Source: Adiantum capillus-veneris (taxonomy: Eukaryota; Streptophyta; Polypodiopsida; Polypodiales; Pteridaceae). From it: a stretch of DNA of 64,000 nt. Positions 10,959 through 21,613 of this stretch are shown one piece after another (the stretch's first letter is position 1; every line of letters begins with the position of its first letter). The position numbers and the translations under genes were made by a program. The notes under the pieces were generated by a model. The model did no database searches. It had not been told where the DNA came from and saw only the letters and a list, made by a program, of their open reading frames with translations. Location: NCBI GenBank assembly GCA_014529385.2, contig CM043960.1, forward strand, positions 74,805,910 to 74,869,909. Direction: 5' to 3'.

Positions 10959-11979
10959 TGTGAGCGGGATGGAAACACACAGAACGCCTCTATAACAACC
11001 CGACACACACTCTTACGAAGATACACACACAAACCAAAAAAACTCAGCCCAAAAGAGGAGATTTTCTGATGTTTAGATACAATTGAGCTTGTGCCAACAC
11101 CAATGGGGCAAATAGTTTACATAGTTTTTAAGAAATACACCAGTTACAACCACAAAGTTAAGCAGAGGATTCACTCAACAGAGAAGATTACACAGCAAAA
11201 AAGCAGTAAAAGAGTGAGGAATTTGTCAAAATGGACAGCTCCATCGCGTTCGGAACGGCCCAAAACCCCAGTCTACAATTTCAAAGTGCTCAAATCCGAC
11301 CTCGGATGAGCAGTTTACGGCCAAAACAGGCTCCAACAACCCCAAAAACACACCTGCGGTTGTTCCTCCTCTTCTCTCCATGTTTTTTCTGGTCTTCTCT
11401 CTGTTTTTTCAATTCCCACACTTAGCTTTATTAGTTGGGCACCCTTGGCCTTTTCGTTGACCTCAAACGGACCCCAAACAGGCCAAAAACTAACTCCGCA
11501 GTGCATAGTTGTCACTTTTTTGCATCCATCTGCACACCTAGCACTCAACTTTTTTCAATAATGCATCCCGACACCACGTGAAGTGGATCCAAAAGATGGT
11601 CCTCATGATGACCTTTCTGCATAATTATCACAAGAAAACATCCATGTTGTGCCCGTACTTCTCCACGTGCAAGTACTGACTCCATTCGACCTCCTAACGC
11701 CACTAGATGCCATCTGACGCACCTGCTTACCTCATGTCGTTGGCCCGCGGATAGCTTCCTCAAGAAGTTTTACGCACTACCAACTCCTCATTATTATAGA
11801 AAAAACACACTGGTATAGGTGATAGTGAAAATCGATGCACTATGTACATGTTGTCCTACCTGTACACATGTGGGCCCCACGTAACCACCTGGCTCTGGAA
11901 AATGGGCAATTCTTTATTTGATGCACCATGCATGTGTATGTACATATGCGCAATCCCTTGCTCCAAAAAACTCCTGACA
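10959..11979 (-). mobile_element. gypsy-3 5' LTR
   Basis: Partner of 6664-7807. Immediately inside it on the minus strand there is no primer-binding site but RT coding sequence, so the 5' internal region was lost by deletion. With the 3' LTR and the ACGG duplication it delimits a 5316 bp element inside gypsy-2. Confidence 0.92.
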
Positions 11980-11983
11980 ACGG
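11980..11983 (+). repeat. Target-site duplication ACGG (right copy)
   Basis: Second copy of the ACGG that flanks the 6664-11979 element. Host gag sequence resumes immediately (TAAAGCCTACTTTTATAGC). Confidence 0.65.
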
Positions 11984-12870
11984 TAAAGCCTACTTTTATA
12001 GCTCCTAAGTTTGATGAGTCTATGCTAGATGAGCTTGTAAAGGGAATGTGTGACTTGCAGGTGAATCTTGCAAAGCTTGAAGAAAAAGGCCAACCATCAG
12101 GGCATCTTCCTAGGCAAAGACAACAACCCAAAGAAGGTTTTGTTAATAGATGTATTTGGTGTGATAGTATAGACCATGTAAGAAGGGATTGTGATAGTTT
12201 TAGCGATTCTTTGACAAAAGATGTTGTCTTTTTTAAGGATGGTAAAATCCACCTAAGAGAGACAGGTCTACCCTTCAGAACTAACTTTGGGAAGGGGGGA
12301 ATGCAAACCTTAGTTGAAGTTATGACAACTAATCATGCCACGTCTTCACTTGAGACATCTACTTATGGAGTGAAAATTGAGCATCTTAGTGATGAAGAAG
12401 TGACTGATCATCATGGTCGACTTTGGCCAAATGTCATGAAATTAGCTAAAAAAGGAAATCTTACAAAAGAGATTCTACATGAAGCAGGTGATTGCATACG
12501 TTTAGAAACAAGGTGGAGCGATCTAGTGGATTCAATGTATTTCAATGCCTACATTACAAACTTACAAAGCCATGAATCCATTGTAGAAGACAAGCGTAGG
12601 CATGAAAATGGTGATGAAGGTCCTTCAAAAAGTAAGCCAAAAGGACCAGCTCACAAACTACAATCTGACATTGAGCTTGACTTGAAGAAATTTCTAGAGG
12701 AGATAATTTTGAATAGCAAGGTTGAGTTTACTTTGGGTGAGGTGCTTGGCATAGCCAAGCGTGAATTCCATGAAGAAATTATTGACATCATCAAGAGAAA
12801 GAAGCAAACACTTGGAGATTCTATTTGCCCACAAGCTGAAGGCGATAATGTGAAGACACAAGGAGTATAG
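11984..12870 (+). pseudogene. gypsy-2 gag C-terminal part with zinc knuckle
   Basis: Continuation of gag after the nested insertion: FIAPKFDESMLDELVKGM, then a CCHC zinc knuckle in RCIWCDSIDHVRRDC (C-x2-C-x4-H-x4-C, about 12150-12195), then a long charged region up to a TAG at 12868. The knuckle would bind genomic RNA. The open frame extends upstream into the LTR of gypsy-3, but those residues are not part of the protein. Confidence 0.85.
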
Positions 12871-12897
12871 GTGTGTGCTAAATAAGGTCATGTAGCT

Positions 12898-13311
12898 ATG
12901 GTAGGATTCTACCAGTCTTCTTGGAATGTAAGGCAAGTGAAATTTGTTGATGATGGGGAAGAATCTCAAAGTATTCCTAGGAGCCACTATTCTAGAAGCC
13001 ATTGGGCACGGGCTACTACAGAGACATTGATCAAGGTAGGTGATCTTGTAGAACCATTTGTTGCCTTAATTGACCATGGTTCTGAAATAAATAGAATGTC
13101 AAAAAGTCTTTACAACAAATGTAAATGGCCAATGGACATAGAACATGGTTGGATGGTCAAAGTGGCAAACAATTCATCAAGTGAATTGTATGCAGCATGT
13201 CCAAGTGTAAAGGTAACAATAGGTGATGTAAAGGTTGAACAAAACTTCTTTATATAGGACACATCTTCATATAATCTTATCCTTGGACAACCCTACATCA
13301 TGAGAGTTTGA
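12898..13311 (+). pseudogene. gypsy-2 aspartic protease
   Basis: Retropepsin-like segment: FVALIDHGSEINRMSKSLY gives the active-site region with D-H-G in place of the usual D-S/T-G. It continues as VKVANNSSSELY and ends SSYNLILGQPYI, the conserved ILG(Q)P of such proteases. A TAG at 13255-13257 interrupts it before the ILG motif. It processes Gag-Pol in related elements. Confidence 0.8.
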
Positions 13312-14154
13312 ATGGAAACAAAGGTAATGGATGATGGTTCAACTTATGCTAGGATACAAAGCAAAGATGGTAAATGTGTTGTTCAATTTCTCACAGTTTG
13401 TGTAAACCATGAAAGAAATCGTGAAAACCTCAGAGATCATCCTCTTCCAAAGGTTAGCAAGAGTTTCATGATCATAGGGAAATGTTGGGCTTTGGCCAAG
13501 TACCATTGTAAAGCAGGATTGCAGTGGTATAGGAAGAAAAGGGTCTCGCCTGATCCAAAAATAGGTGAAACTTTCTCAACGGGCTCCTTGGTAACAAGGA
13601 ATGGATCATTATGTTTTACAAAACTTGAATATTTGAAGAGATGTGAAAGGAAATATATACAAAATGTACAAATAGGTATAAAAGACAGTTGGTTGCTAGA
13701 GCCTACTGAAAATGTTTTGGGTTTGTTTGAGCAAGTTTCTTTTATAGATACTATGGGTGATCTTGATGCTATAATGGATTCTAGTTTGCATCTTGAAAAT
13801 GAAGTTGTGGAAGTATGCTCTATGGAAATGTATCAAGTCATAGAAGCCTTTAAAGAAAACCAAAGTTTCAAGCAAACACTTGGCCCAAAAGTGCATGTTG
13901 AAACTAAATACAAGAGTGTAGCAAAGAAGGTGAAACCAATAGCTTCACCCTTACCACCCAAAAATAGGAAAAGATTGAGCAAGCTGCTTTGCAACCAAGT
14001 TTGAGGAATCCTAAAAAGATTGGGCACACCTTCACAAAGGAGTCTTTTCAAGAGTTGCAGATTGGTGACGAAAAGTTTCTAACACAGGAGGAAACAAAGT
14101 GATTTAAAGAAATTCTTTTAAAGCATGGTAAGGCTTTTGCATTTGATCCACATG
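13312..14154 (+). pseudogene. gypsy-2 protease-RT spacer
   Basis: An open frame at 13312-14004 follows the protease motif in the same strand and leads toward RT. It has no catalytic motif I recognise and belongs to the variable linker of this lineage. Past the stop at 14004, coding-like sequence continues (KFLTQEETKxFKEILLKHG) in another frame, the usual N-terminal RT region. Confidence 0.6.
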
Positions 14155-14968
14155 AGATAGGATGTGTTGATCCTTCTATTGTAGCTCCTATGGTAATTTT
14201 CACAATACCTCATGTGGAATGTCCGGCCTATTCCGGTTCCAAAGGCTCATTTGCCCAAGTTAATAGAGCTATTGAATGAAAAGATCAAAATGGGTATTTT
14301 GGAGCCTTCTTCTGCTCCATACTCAAACAGGTGGTTCACAGTTCCAAATAAGAATGGTGCTCTACGCTTCATCCAAGCTATGCAACCAGTGACAAGGTGA
14401 CAATTAGGAATGTAGGAACAGGTCCAGTTGTGGATGAGTTTGCAGAGGCATTTGCAAGGATGGAAATCTACTCAATGGGGGATCTCTACTCAGGGTATGA
14501 TCAATTTCATCTTTCAATTGAAAGCAAAGACTTGACAACCATGATGACACCTTTAGGTTTGGTAAGGATGTGTATCTTGCTGCAAGGAGCAACCAGCTCG
14601 GTTGCACATATGATGAATGGGATGAAAAAGGTCTTACGTGACTTTACTCCTCAAATCACAATTCCTTTCATTGATGATTTTCCTATCAAAGAATATGAAG
14701 AAAGTGAGAAGGATGAAGCTTTGGATCTCAGGGATGTCGCAGGTTTGTGGTAAATCACATAAATGATTGTGATAAAATTTTGTCTTGGTTGGAAGAAGTG
14801 AATCTTACTTTGTCAGGGAAAAAGTCTATGTTTGGTGTCAATGAAGTGCTCATTGTGGGGCACATGTACGGGCCATATGGTAGGAAACCTTGTCCAACAA
14901 AGGTAGATGCCATCCAAAGAATGAATGAAACGTGCACTAGCATCACTAAGGTTAGAAGGTTCCTGTGA
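14155..14968 (+). pseudogene. gypsy-2 reverse transcriptase
   Basis: RT split into at least three frames. RPIPVPKAHLPKLIELLNEK and GILEPSSAPYSNRWFTVPNK mark the fingers. GDLYSGYDQFHLSIESKD holds the motif A Asp, and ITIPFIDDFPIK the catalytic FIDD. EEVNLTLSGKKSMFGVNEV and GHMYGPYGRKPCPTKVDAI form the thumb. Breaks lie near 14397 and 14753. The FxDD(V/F)PIK motif differs from the YMDD of the Tat-like elements here, so this is a different gypsy lineage. Confidence 0.85.
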
Positions 14969-15539
14969 GCATGTGTCTTTTATGTTATTTGGATTCCACA
15001 TTATGCACATGTAGCTGATCCTCTTTGTCCATTTCTTAGAGAGAATCAAAAGTTTAAATGGACAGAAGCACATGTAAAAGCCATGAGAAAGCTAAAGGAG
15101 TTGCTCCAGCCAGCACCAACTTTGAGAAAGGTAGACTATGAGTGTCAAAGGTCAGTAATTGTGATAGTAGACACCAGTCCTACAGGGATTTGATGGGCAA
15201 TAGGGCAAGATAACAAAGAAGGACACAGGTATGTGGTGAGATTTAGAGCAAAGGTACTAAATGATTTCCAAAGAAAATATCCACAGATAAAGAGAGTTAT
15301 GAGGTATGGTCACAGCCTTGAAAAATGGGAAAGAGTACCTAATCAATGCATGTGTGGTTGTAGAAACAGATTGTCTACCACTTCTTGGGATGATTACAAG
15401 CTACTCAATGCCATACATTTCTATGTTGTGGTGGATTGCCTACATTACGTCATTAAATGCCGAGTTTAAGCACATTGCAAGCAAAGACAATACCATGGTA
15501 GATATTCTATCAAGGGCAAGGTATGAAGATGAGTCATAG
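14969..15539 (+). pseudogene. gypsy-2 RNase H
   Basis: Plus-strand remnants of the tether and RNase H: HVADPLCPFLRENQKFKWTE, then KELLQPAPTLRKVDY, a TGA in place of Trp near 15191 before AIGQDNKEGHRYVV, and a C-terminal part AEFKHIASKDNTMVDILSRA. Several frameshifts occur. No second archaeal-type RNase H is visible, unlike gypsy-1 and gypsy-3. Confidence 0.75.
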
Positions 15540-17077
15540 ATGATTGACGAGGGAGATGATGTAGGCACAAAGTTCTATTCTATCCCTCATGTCAAAGGTA
15601 ACAATGTTTGCATAACTGATCCACTTGAATTGTTCTTGAAAGAGCTTTATGAAGGTGATTGGCTTCTTATTGGAAGCTACTTGAGTACTCTAGCAAAATA
15701 GGATGATTGGTTTGAACAAGAATTCAAGAGGATATGCAAGAAATCATATGGGTACTTTTTGAGGGATGGCTACTTGTGGAAGCATCCTAAACAAAAGGGT
15801 GCTACACCACAAAGGGTTATATGTAAAAAAGAGACTCAAGTAAAGCTCATGCAAGAGTTTCATGAGAGTCTATGGGCTGGACACTGGGGTGTGTGGGAAA
15901 CCTTCTCCAATTGAACGAAAAATACTGGTGGAAGGGTATGTATAAAGATGTATCTCAATTTGTAGAGTCGTGTGTAACTTGTCAAATGTATTCAAATGCC
16001 CGACATCGTGATGGATTTCACCCTACATATCCACTAGTGATGCACTATAAATGGGTTGTGGATCTAGTCACAATGACTTTTGGACTCTGACAGATGAGAT
16101 ACTTGGTTCTTACACAAGAGGACCTAACTAACCAGGATGAAGGAAGAGTATTAAGAGCTAAACCCATAGAAGCTGTGTGCAAATTCCTTATTGATGAGGT
16201 GATTTTCCATTATGGTTTTGTGGGGAAGATCATTGGAGACAGAGGTGAGCTGGATGCCGAGGAAGCAAGGGAGTTCTTTTCCACATTAGGAATCAACATT
16301 TCCCTTACTATAGCCTACAACCCTGAAGGCAATGGAAAGAGTGAAAGAGGGCATCCTCCTTTCATCAAAGCTTTGACCAAGGCTTACGAAGGAAGAGTTG
16401 CTGAGTGGCCAAAATTGTTACCATTTGCTTTATGAGATGATTGTACAACACATAGCTCGATAACTGGATATATGCTTGCGGAGCTAATGTATGGCCAAAA
16501 TCTAGTGATTCCGATAGAAGATACAATTCCCACATGGAATGTACTACCTTGGCAAGAGGGGCTTAGCAGGGAAGATATCCGTGCATTGCGCATAAGGCAA
16601 CTAGAGATAAGACCTGAAGACATTGAGGTTGCAAAAGAACGACTCAAAAATGCAAGGTTGAAAAACAACGACTACTTTGATAAGCGACATCGGCTCAGGA
16701 GCAAAGCAATTGACAAAGGTGACTGGGTTTTAGTGTATCATATTAGCCTTGATAACTAGCACACATTCATGTGTAAGTTCTCAAAAAGATGGTTTGGACC
16801 GTATGTTGTAAAGTATGTGCATGAAAATGCTACTTATAGCTTGTCTAAACTAGATGGTACAGAAGTAAAGATTCCCATTGCAGGAAAAAGGATCAAAATA
16901 TTTAAGAGAAGAGGAGACAATGATCAAGAAGATGTTGAAGAGAGGAAGAACAAAACACAGGTGAAGATCAAAGTGAAGATGGAGTGTTGGATGCTATCAA
17001 TGAAGATGAAATCGTGGACTACCTACAAGAGGAATGATCTTGCAAAGATCAAACGAATGCTACAAGGTCTATCTTGA
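15540..17077 (+). pseudogene. gypsy-2 integrase
   Basis: Integrase in several frames. The zinc finger is seen as FHESLWAGHWG and FVESCVTCQMYSNA. The core begins at YKWVVDLVTMTFG, continues through IIGDRGELDAEEAREFF (Asp) and AYNPEGNGKSERGHPPFIKA (Glu), and the C-terminal module ends in KRWFGPYVVKYVHENATYSL. Stops occur at about 15700, 16090, 16433 and 16757. The frame finishes at 17077. All acidic catalytic residues can still be read, but the gene is broken. Confidence 0.85.
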
Positions 17078-17375
17078 AACTTTTTAGATACATAAGTATA
17101 TTTCTTATAATGTACAAATTCATATCTAAGTATAATAATAAGCTTTCTATCTCATCATATTATTTATCTCAAGGGTAACATATTCTTACTTTAACAAAAA
17201 ATACTATGGGAAAAGCGTCAATAGCTCCACCTCTTTAGCTTGGGGCAAAAAGCATTGGTTCTTTCTTTCTACTAACTCATTATCATCTTACACCCTAGCT
17301 AGATCCTATATCTAGAGTAGCTTCCAATATATATATATTCTATGTATTTTTCTTATATCTCTTTTTAAATAGCTA
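17078..17375. other. AT-rich 3' flank of gypsy-2, possible truncated LTR
   Basis: Follows the integrase stop. No ORF is supported. A purine-rich GCTTGGGGCAAAAAGCA at 17239-17255 is a weak polypurine-tract candidate. The stretch is cut by the insertion of the large element at 17380, and no matching 5' LTR was found upstream. Confidence 0.4.
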
Positions 17376-17379
17376 CTAC
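17376..17379 (+). repeat. Target-site duplication CTAC (left)
   Basis: CTAC precedes the LTR start TGATTATCG and recurs at 44694-44697 right after the distal LTR end CCCGGTATCA. One extra base can be shared by chance (ACTAC). Confidence 0.55.
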
Positions 17380-17743
17380 TGATTATCGAAAATGACATGC
17401 CATATGGGGTGGCCTCTACACCACACATAACCTAAACATCCCCAAGCATCATCTCAAGGTAGGAGTTATCCTATAACTATAGAAGGGGCACTACCTAGCA
17501 TAAGTGCGGCTAGGACGCAGTCATAGATGACCTAGGGTAGCAAAAGTGAGATGCCATCTAGGTAACCAACATGAAATTATGATGTAGCAAACATCCGAGT
17601 ATTTAAAAAAAAACCTAGTCAACAGTCCAGGAGTGTGTGTGTGAGAGAGGTATGTGATAAGGTCGCAATGGAACATGACTGATTCGCGATGGCACACTTG
17701 ATGAAGCACAAGCAGAGTGATATACAAGATATGAATGATCCCC

Positions 17744-17749
17744 TCCCCC

Positions 17750-17785
<36 letters not shown>
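17744..17785 (+). repeat. Poly-C tract
   Basis: Almost uninterrupted run of about 38 C. The frame that reads through it on the minus strand gives polyglycine and is not a gene. Confidence 0.95.
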
Positions 17786-17787
<2 letters not shown>

Positions 17788-18779
17788 CGGACATGTGAAA
17801 ACAAAGCTAAGGAGGAGAGAGAATGGACTCAAAGATCATGACCACATTGCACACTTTTATTGATGATGATGATACTTGCAAACAGAAGTCTTGACTATTA
17901 CCAAACCTTACTCTTGGCATTGGGGATGCATGATGGAGTGCAAGCGTCATATGGTGCACAGTGAACATTTGGAGTTAGTGGGAGGTTAGCATGTTAGTGG
18001 GAGGTTAGTTGAGGGAAACATCAAGACGATGCAGCCACCAACAGTGTCACTAGTGCCTTATGTGCATGGGGTTGTCATGACTAGTAGCTCAACTATGGTA
18101 TGGGTGGAGATGGGTGATGATGGTGATGTTGCTAATGCTAAAATGCCCATGCTTGTAACAAAGCATGATATCTTTAGCTCCCTAGCTTGGGAGGTCCATT
18201 ATATGCTTAGTGGTGCATGGAATGTAGAATGCATGAAGCTTGGGTGGTGCAACTAGTGTGTTCTTTCTTCACTTGTATCCCCCTTTGTGCTTAGCAGAGG
18301 CCTCTTTATATAGGTTTGAGAGGTGGTCTTTACCTAATGGTTCTTGCAAATATCCACTGGTCATTGTAGTGAGTCTAAATGCCTATCTAGTGAGAGAGAT
18401 AGAAGGGGAGAGAAGGTAGCGATAGAGAGAAGGGAAGTAAGAGTGGGGTGGGGAGTTTTTACAATCCACTAGCCGCTAGTTAGGTTATTTGAGAAGAGTG
18501 GGGGTCGGGTTATTTACAAGGGGTTCTGTTGATGGTTTGGGTGGCCGGTGTGAGGTTTATGCTACCAGAATTGGTGTTTTGCTACGTGATGGCAAGATGC
18601 TACGTGGTTGTTCGTTTCGGGGCCGACCAGCCAGGGCATGCCTTCGGCATCTTTTCTTGATTTGATGTTGCCACGGCGTGATTTGGCCGTCCTTTTTACT
18701 TGTCGATGTCAAATTTTGTTGTTTTTATTTTTGGTGGGTGCGTATGGCGTGCGTGTGTGCTAGTAACTATGCGAGTGTG

Positions 18780-18884
18780 TATGGGCTTGTGAGTGTATGT
18801 GTGCATATGTATATGGGGTTGTATGCGTGTGTGTGGGTGTGTGGGTGCATATGTATATGGGGTTGTATGCGTGTGTGTGGGTGT
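18780..18884 (+). repeat. GT-rich minisatellite
   Basis: A unit of about 47 bp containing GCATATGTATATGGGGTTG is repeated twice in tandem, embedded in GTGTGTGGGTG. One copy of the same unit occurs at 33343-33361 in the other LTR. Confidence 0.75.
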
Positions 18885-18941
18885 AAGTATCAAGGGTGTG
18901 TGGGTGTGGGAACGAGAGAGAGTGTGTGTTTTTGTGTTGTG

Positions 18942-18949
18942 CCCGCATG
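18942..18949 (+). repeat. Target-site duplication CCCGCATG (left)
   Basis: CCCGCATG ends the uninterrupted LTR sequence on the left and is repeated at 25624-25631, where LTR sequence resumes (GGCTGCC). The sister LTR at 33452-33459 has the single, unoccupied site CCCGCATGGGCTGC. One flanking base differs (G left, A right), so the duplication is 8 bp, or 9 bp with one mismatch. Confidence 0.85.
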
Positions 18950-19256
18950 AGTGCATTTTTTTAACGAGCTTTTTGTGCTTTTTAAACAATGCACAATTTT
19001 CTGTGCTTTTTAGAGTCGTTCTCTAGAGCAAATATACATGTTCTAAACAATGTCCAAAACCACCCGGTAAGTTCATACACAAAAGATAACGGATTATCAA
19101 CACAATGCGTGTCACACATAAGTTGTTGCATCATTAAACAAAATAAACATTACCATGCCAACAGTGTGTGATCAAAAACCTAAGAGTATACTACTTCACT
19201 AAATAGAGGGAGGGGCAAAATGGGGTTGCCTATTTTTGATGTAGAAAGTAAAGGGT

Positions 19257-21517
19257 TTATAGCACGGGGATTGAAATACAGGGTTGACTAAGTATGAAGG
19301 CAACATCCATCGCAGTCAGTGTGGGTTGATGTATTACCATGTGCTCCTTAGGTTGCAAATCCAAGACATGCACATACACATAATACATGTGCTTACAAGC
19401 AATGAATGACTTTTGAGATATCACCCTTTTTTGGAAATCTGGACATGTACAGCTTGGCTCGCCTTTGATATGAACATCATAACAGCTTTCAGTAAGTATA
19501 CAAAACACAATATGTTTCTTTTGAATTATAGAGACTTACTCTAAGAAGGTTCCAGCCATCACTGCAGCTGCTTCAACCCTTTTCTGTGCTTCTTTTGAGA
19601 TACCATGCCTCCACTTTCGTCACCTACTACTTGAACCTCCTTCTCCACATAATGAAGAAACCCTATTTTCCTTGTACTTTGGTGTGTTAATACCAGCCAC
19701 TTGAAAACCTACCATTGTAAGAACGAGCTCTTCTCTTGAGACTTTTGTCCCCCTTGCAATGGGCCAGGTCATACGGGCTATTGGTACCTCCTTCACCCGA
19801 TTTTTAACTGACTTTGTGTGCTCCACATCATGATCGCAAAACCATAGCCATTGCTCTATGATGTTTGTCTTTGTAGCATCTTTCTAACCAAAAGCATGGC
19901 ACGACCAAACCTGTACCATGACTATCAAGAGTGTTACCACAATTTTTCCTACCCACAACATCAAAACACTTCCGATTACAATGAATGGGCATTCTGCGCA
20001 AGGCCCATTGTTCATGTGGAACATCATGTTCCTCTACATAGATTGACTGCGTTGTGTTGAATGTCAAATGTTCATTTTTAGGCATGTAGTCTTTTTACTC
20101 CATTACATATTCTAGACGATGAGAACTAATAGCTTTTCTTATCTCTCTCTTCTTTCGTTGCATGGTTTCCTTGTCACCATGCAGTGTGGGCTCTTCATAC
20201 ATTGGGGTGCCTGTGACAACTCCTTGCACCACCCTTGCAATGACAGTTGGACTTGGAGTTTGTTGTCTCTCGACTCTTGAGAGCATAGATCCAGGTGTGG
20301 GACCCGTGCCTATATAATGACCTATCAAGAACCCCAAACTCTTTGCACATTGTATATACAAGTTTAAGGCATCGCTAACACACGCATCATATAATGAAAT
20401 CTTTCTTCTTCCCTCTTCAGCACCCAACCAGCTAGCATGAATGCTCTTAGACAAGTTTATACTTGGAATTTGTGTCTGCTCCCATGGACTTTTATTAGCC
20501 TATCCACAAAATTGTAGTTGAGTAATTGAACATGGTTTTTCTTGGATAAAAAAGAAATAAAATATAAACTCACATTCTTGTTGATGTTTCCCCAATGCTC
20601 AATTCGTTGTTCCCACCATTTAAACCATCATTGAAGCGCCTCTAAGTTCTCTTTTGGAACATGAATCAACCACCAATCTTTGGTATGCCTTGCGTTAATT
20701 GTAGCCTATTCTAAAGTTGTTGAGAGTCTCCATGCTTCACACATTCCAATGTTGTCATTTTGCTTTGGTGTAGGCACAAATTTTCTTGTGTACTTTTACA
20801 AGCTCTGCTCCCAATGGAAAAGGTAAGAGCGCTCTCTACCTTTCATAATATTACGCGGGCCTCCATTGTACACTATCCTTATTTCCAACCAGTTTGCCCC
20901 TGCCTCATCTGACATGAACCCTGCAAAATCAAGCGGTTCTTGCCCACATTGAGCCTTGTTTGCGATGGTCGTGTTCAAAGATGACTATCATGTTTTTTCT
21001 CCATCCCTTCCATTCTCTTCATTTTTCCAAAAGTTGCAAGAAACTCAAAACACAAACAACCATTATAGGTGGTGGGAAGTTCAGCTACCTGTAGAGGATT
21101 TCCGCACATCTTTAACACGTTCTTTAGTCGAGGTGCCCCTTCTCCATTTTGTATCCAATGAACAATTGACATAGATGGCCTACCTTTCATTTCTTCAGAT
21201 TTATCATCAAGTTGCAATACTTCCACACACGCTTCTCCATATGCAGGTCTCATATAATCTAGCTTTGTTGTTGTGTCCTTTGTGCAGTTTATCTCCAAGC
21301 TCTCGCTGTCTCATACATAAACACACTCTGTGGTGTGCAATAATAGATATTTGGTTGACAAAGAACCATCAATCAGGAAGTGTTCATTGCCTTCATGGTC
21401 ACAATGCGGAGTCATAGAAAGCTCAAACGAACTATCATCTTCTTGAATAATTGCATGTAATCCGTGAAAAAAAAATGAAGGAGGTAACAAACTTTGAAGA
21501 TAGTGAGAGCTTAGCAA
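19257..21517 (-). pseudogene. MULE-type transposase with SWIM zinc finger
   Basis: Minus-strand coding pieces in 5'-to-3' order. 21517-20975 is an N-terminal region with RPAYGEACVEVLQLDD. 20978-20796 holds SDEAGANWLEIRIVYNGGP and RERSYLFHWEQSL, a pattern of MULE DDE cores. 20800-20575 has WRLSTTLE, DWWLIHVPKENLEAL and WFKWWEQRIEHWG, and 20510-20095 has IHASWLGAEEGRRKISLYDA. 20085-19620 follows, and 19508-19257 holds a SWIM finger (CTCPDF ... CKHMYYVY). A likely intron lies at about 20565-20502 (GTGAGT...TAG). Several stops are present (for example in the 20.6-20.75 kb part), so this copy is probably inactive. The identification rests on recall of family motifs, not a search. Confidence 0.72.
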
Positions 21518-21613
21518 TATGCTAACATCGCTTTACTCCATGAGAAGGAAACGTTATGCCTAACTATTCACTTCACATAATTTATTGTTTTAAATAGGAT
21601 TTCTAGAGCTCAT
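21518..21613. promoter_or_regulatory. Divergent intergenic region between transposase and methylase-like gene
   Basis: About 100 bp separate the first minus-strand transposase residues from the first plus-strand exon. It is AT-rich (TTATTGTTTTAAATAGGATT near 21580-21600), and TTTTAAATAG may serve as an intron acceptor for the plus gene. The arrangement suggests one bidirectional control region, but exact starts are unknown. Confidence 0.35.
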
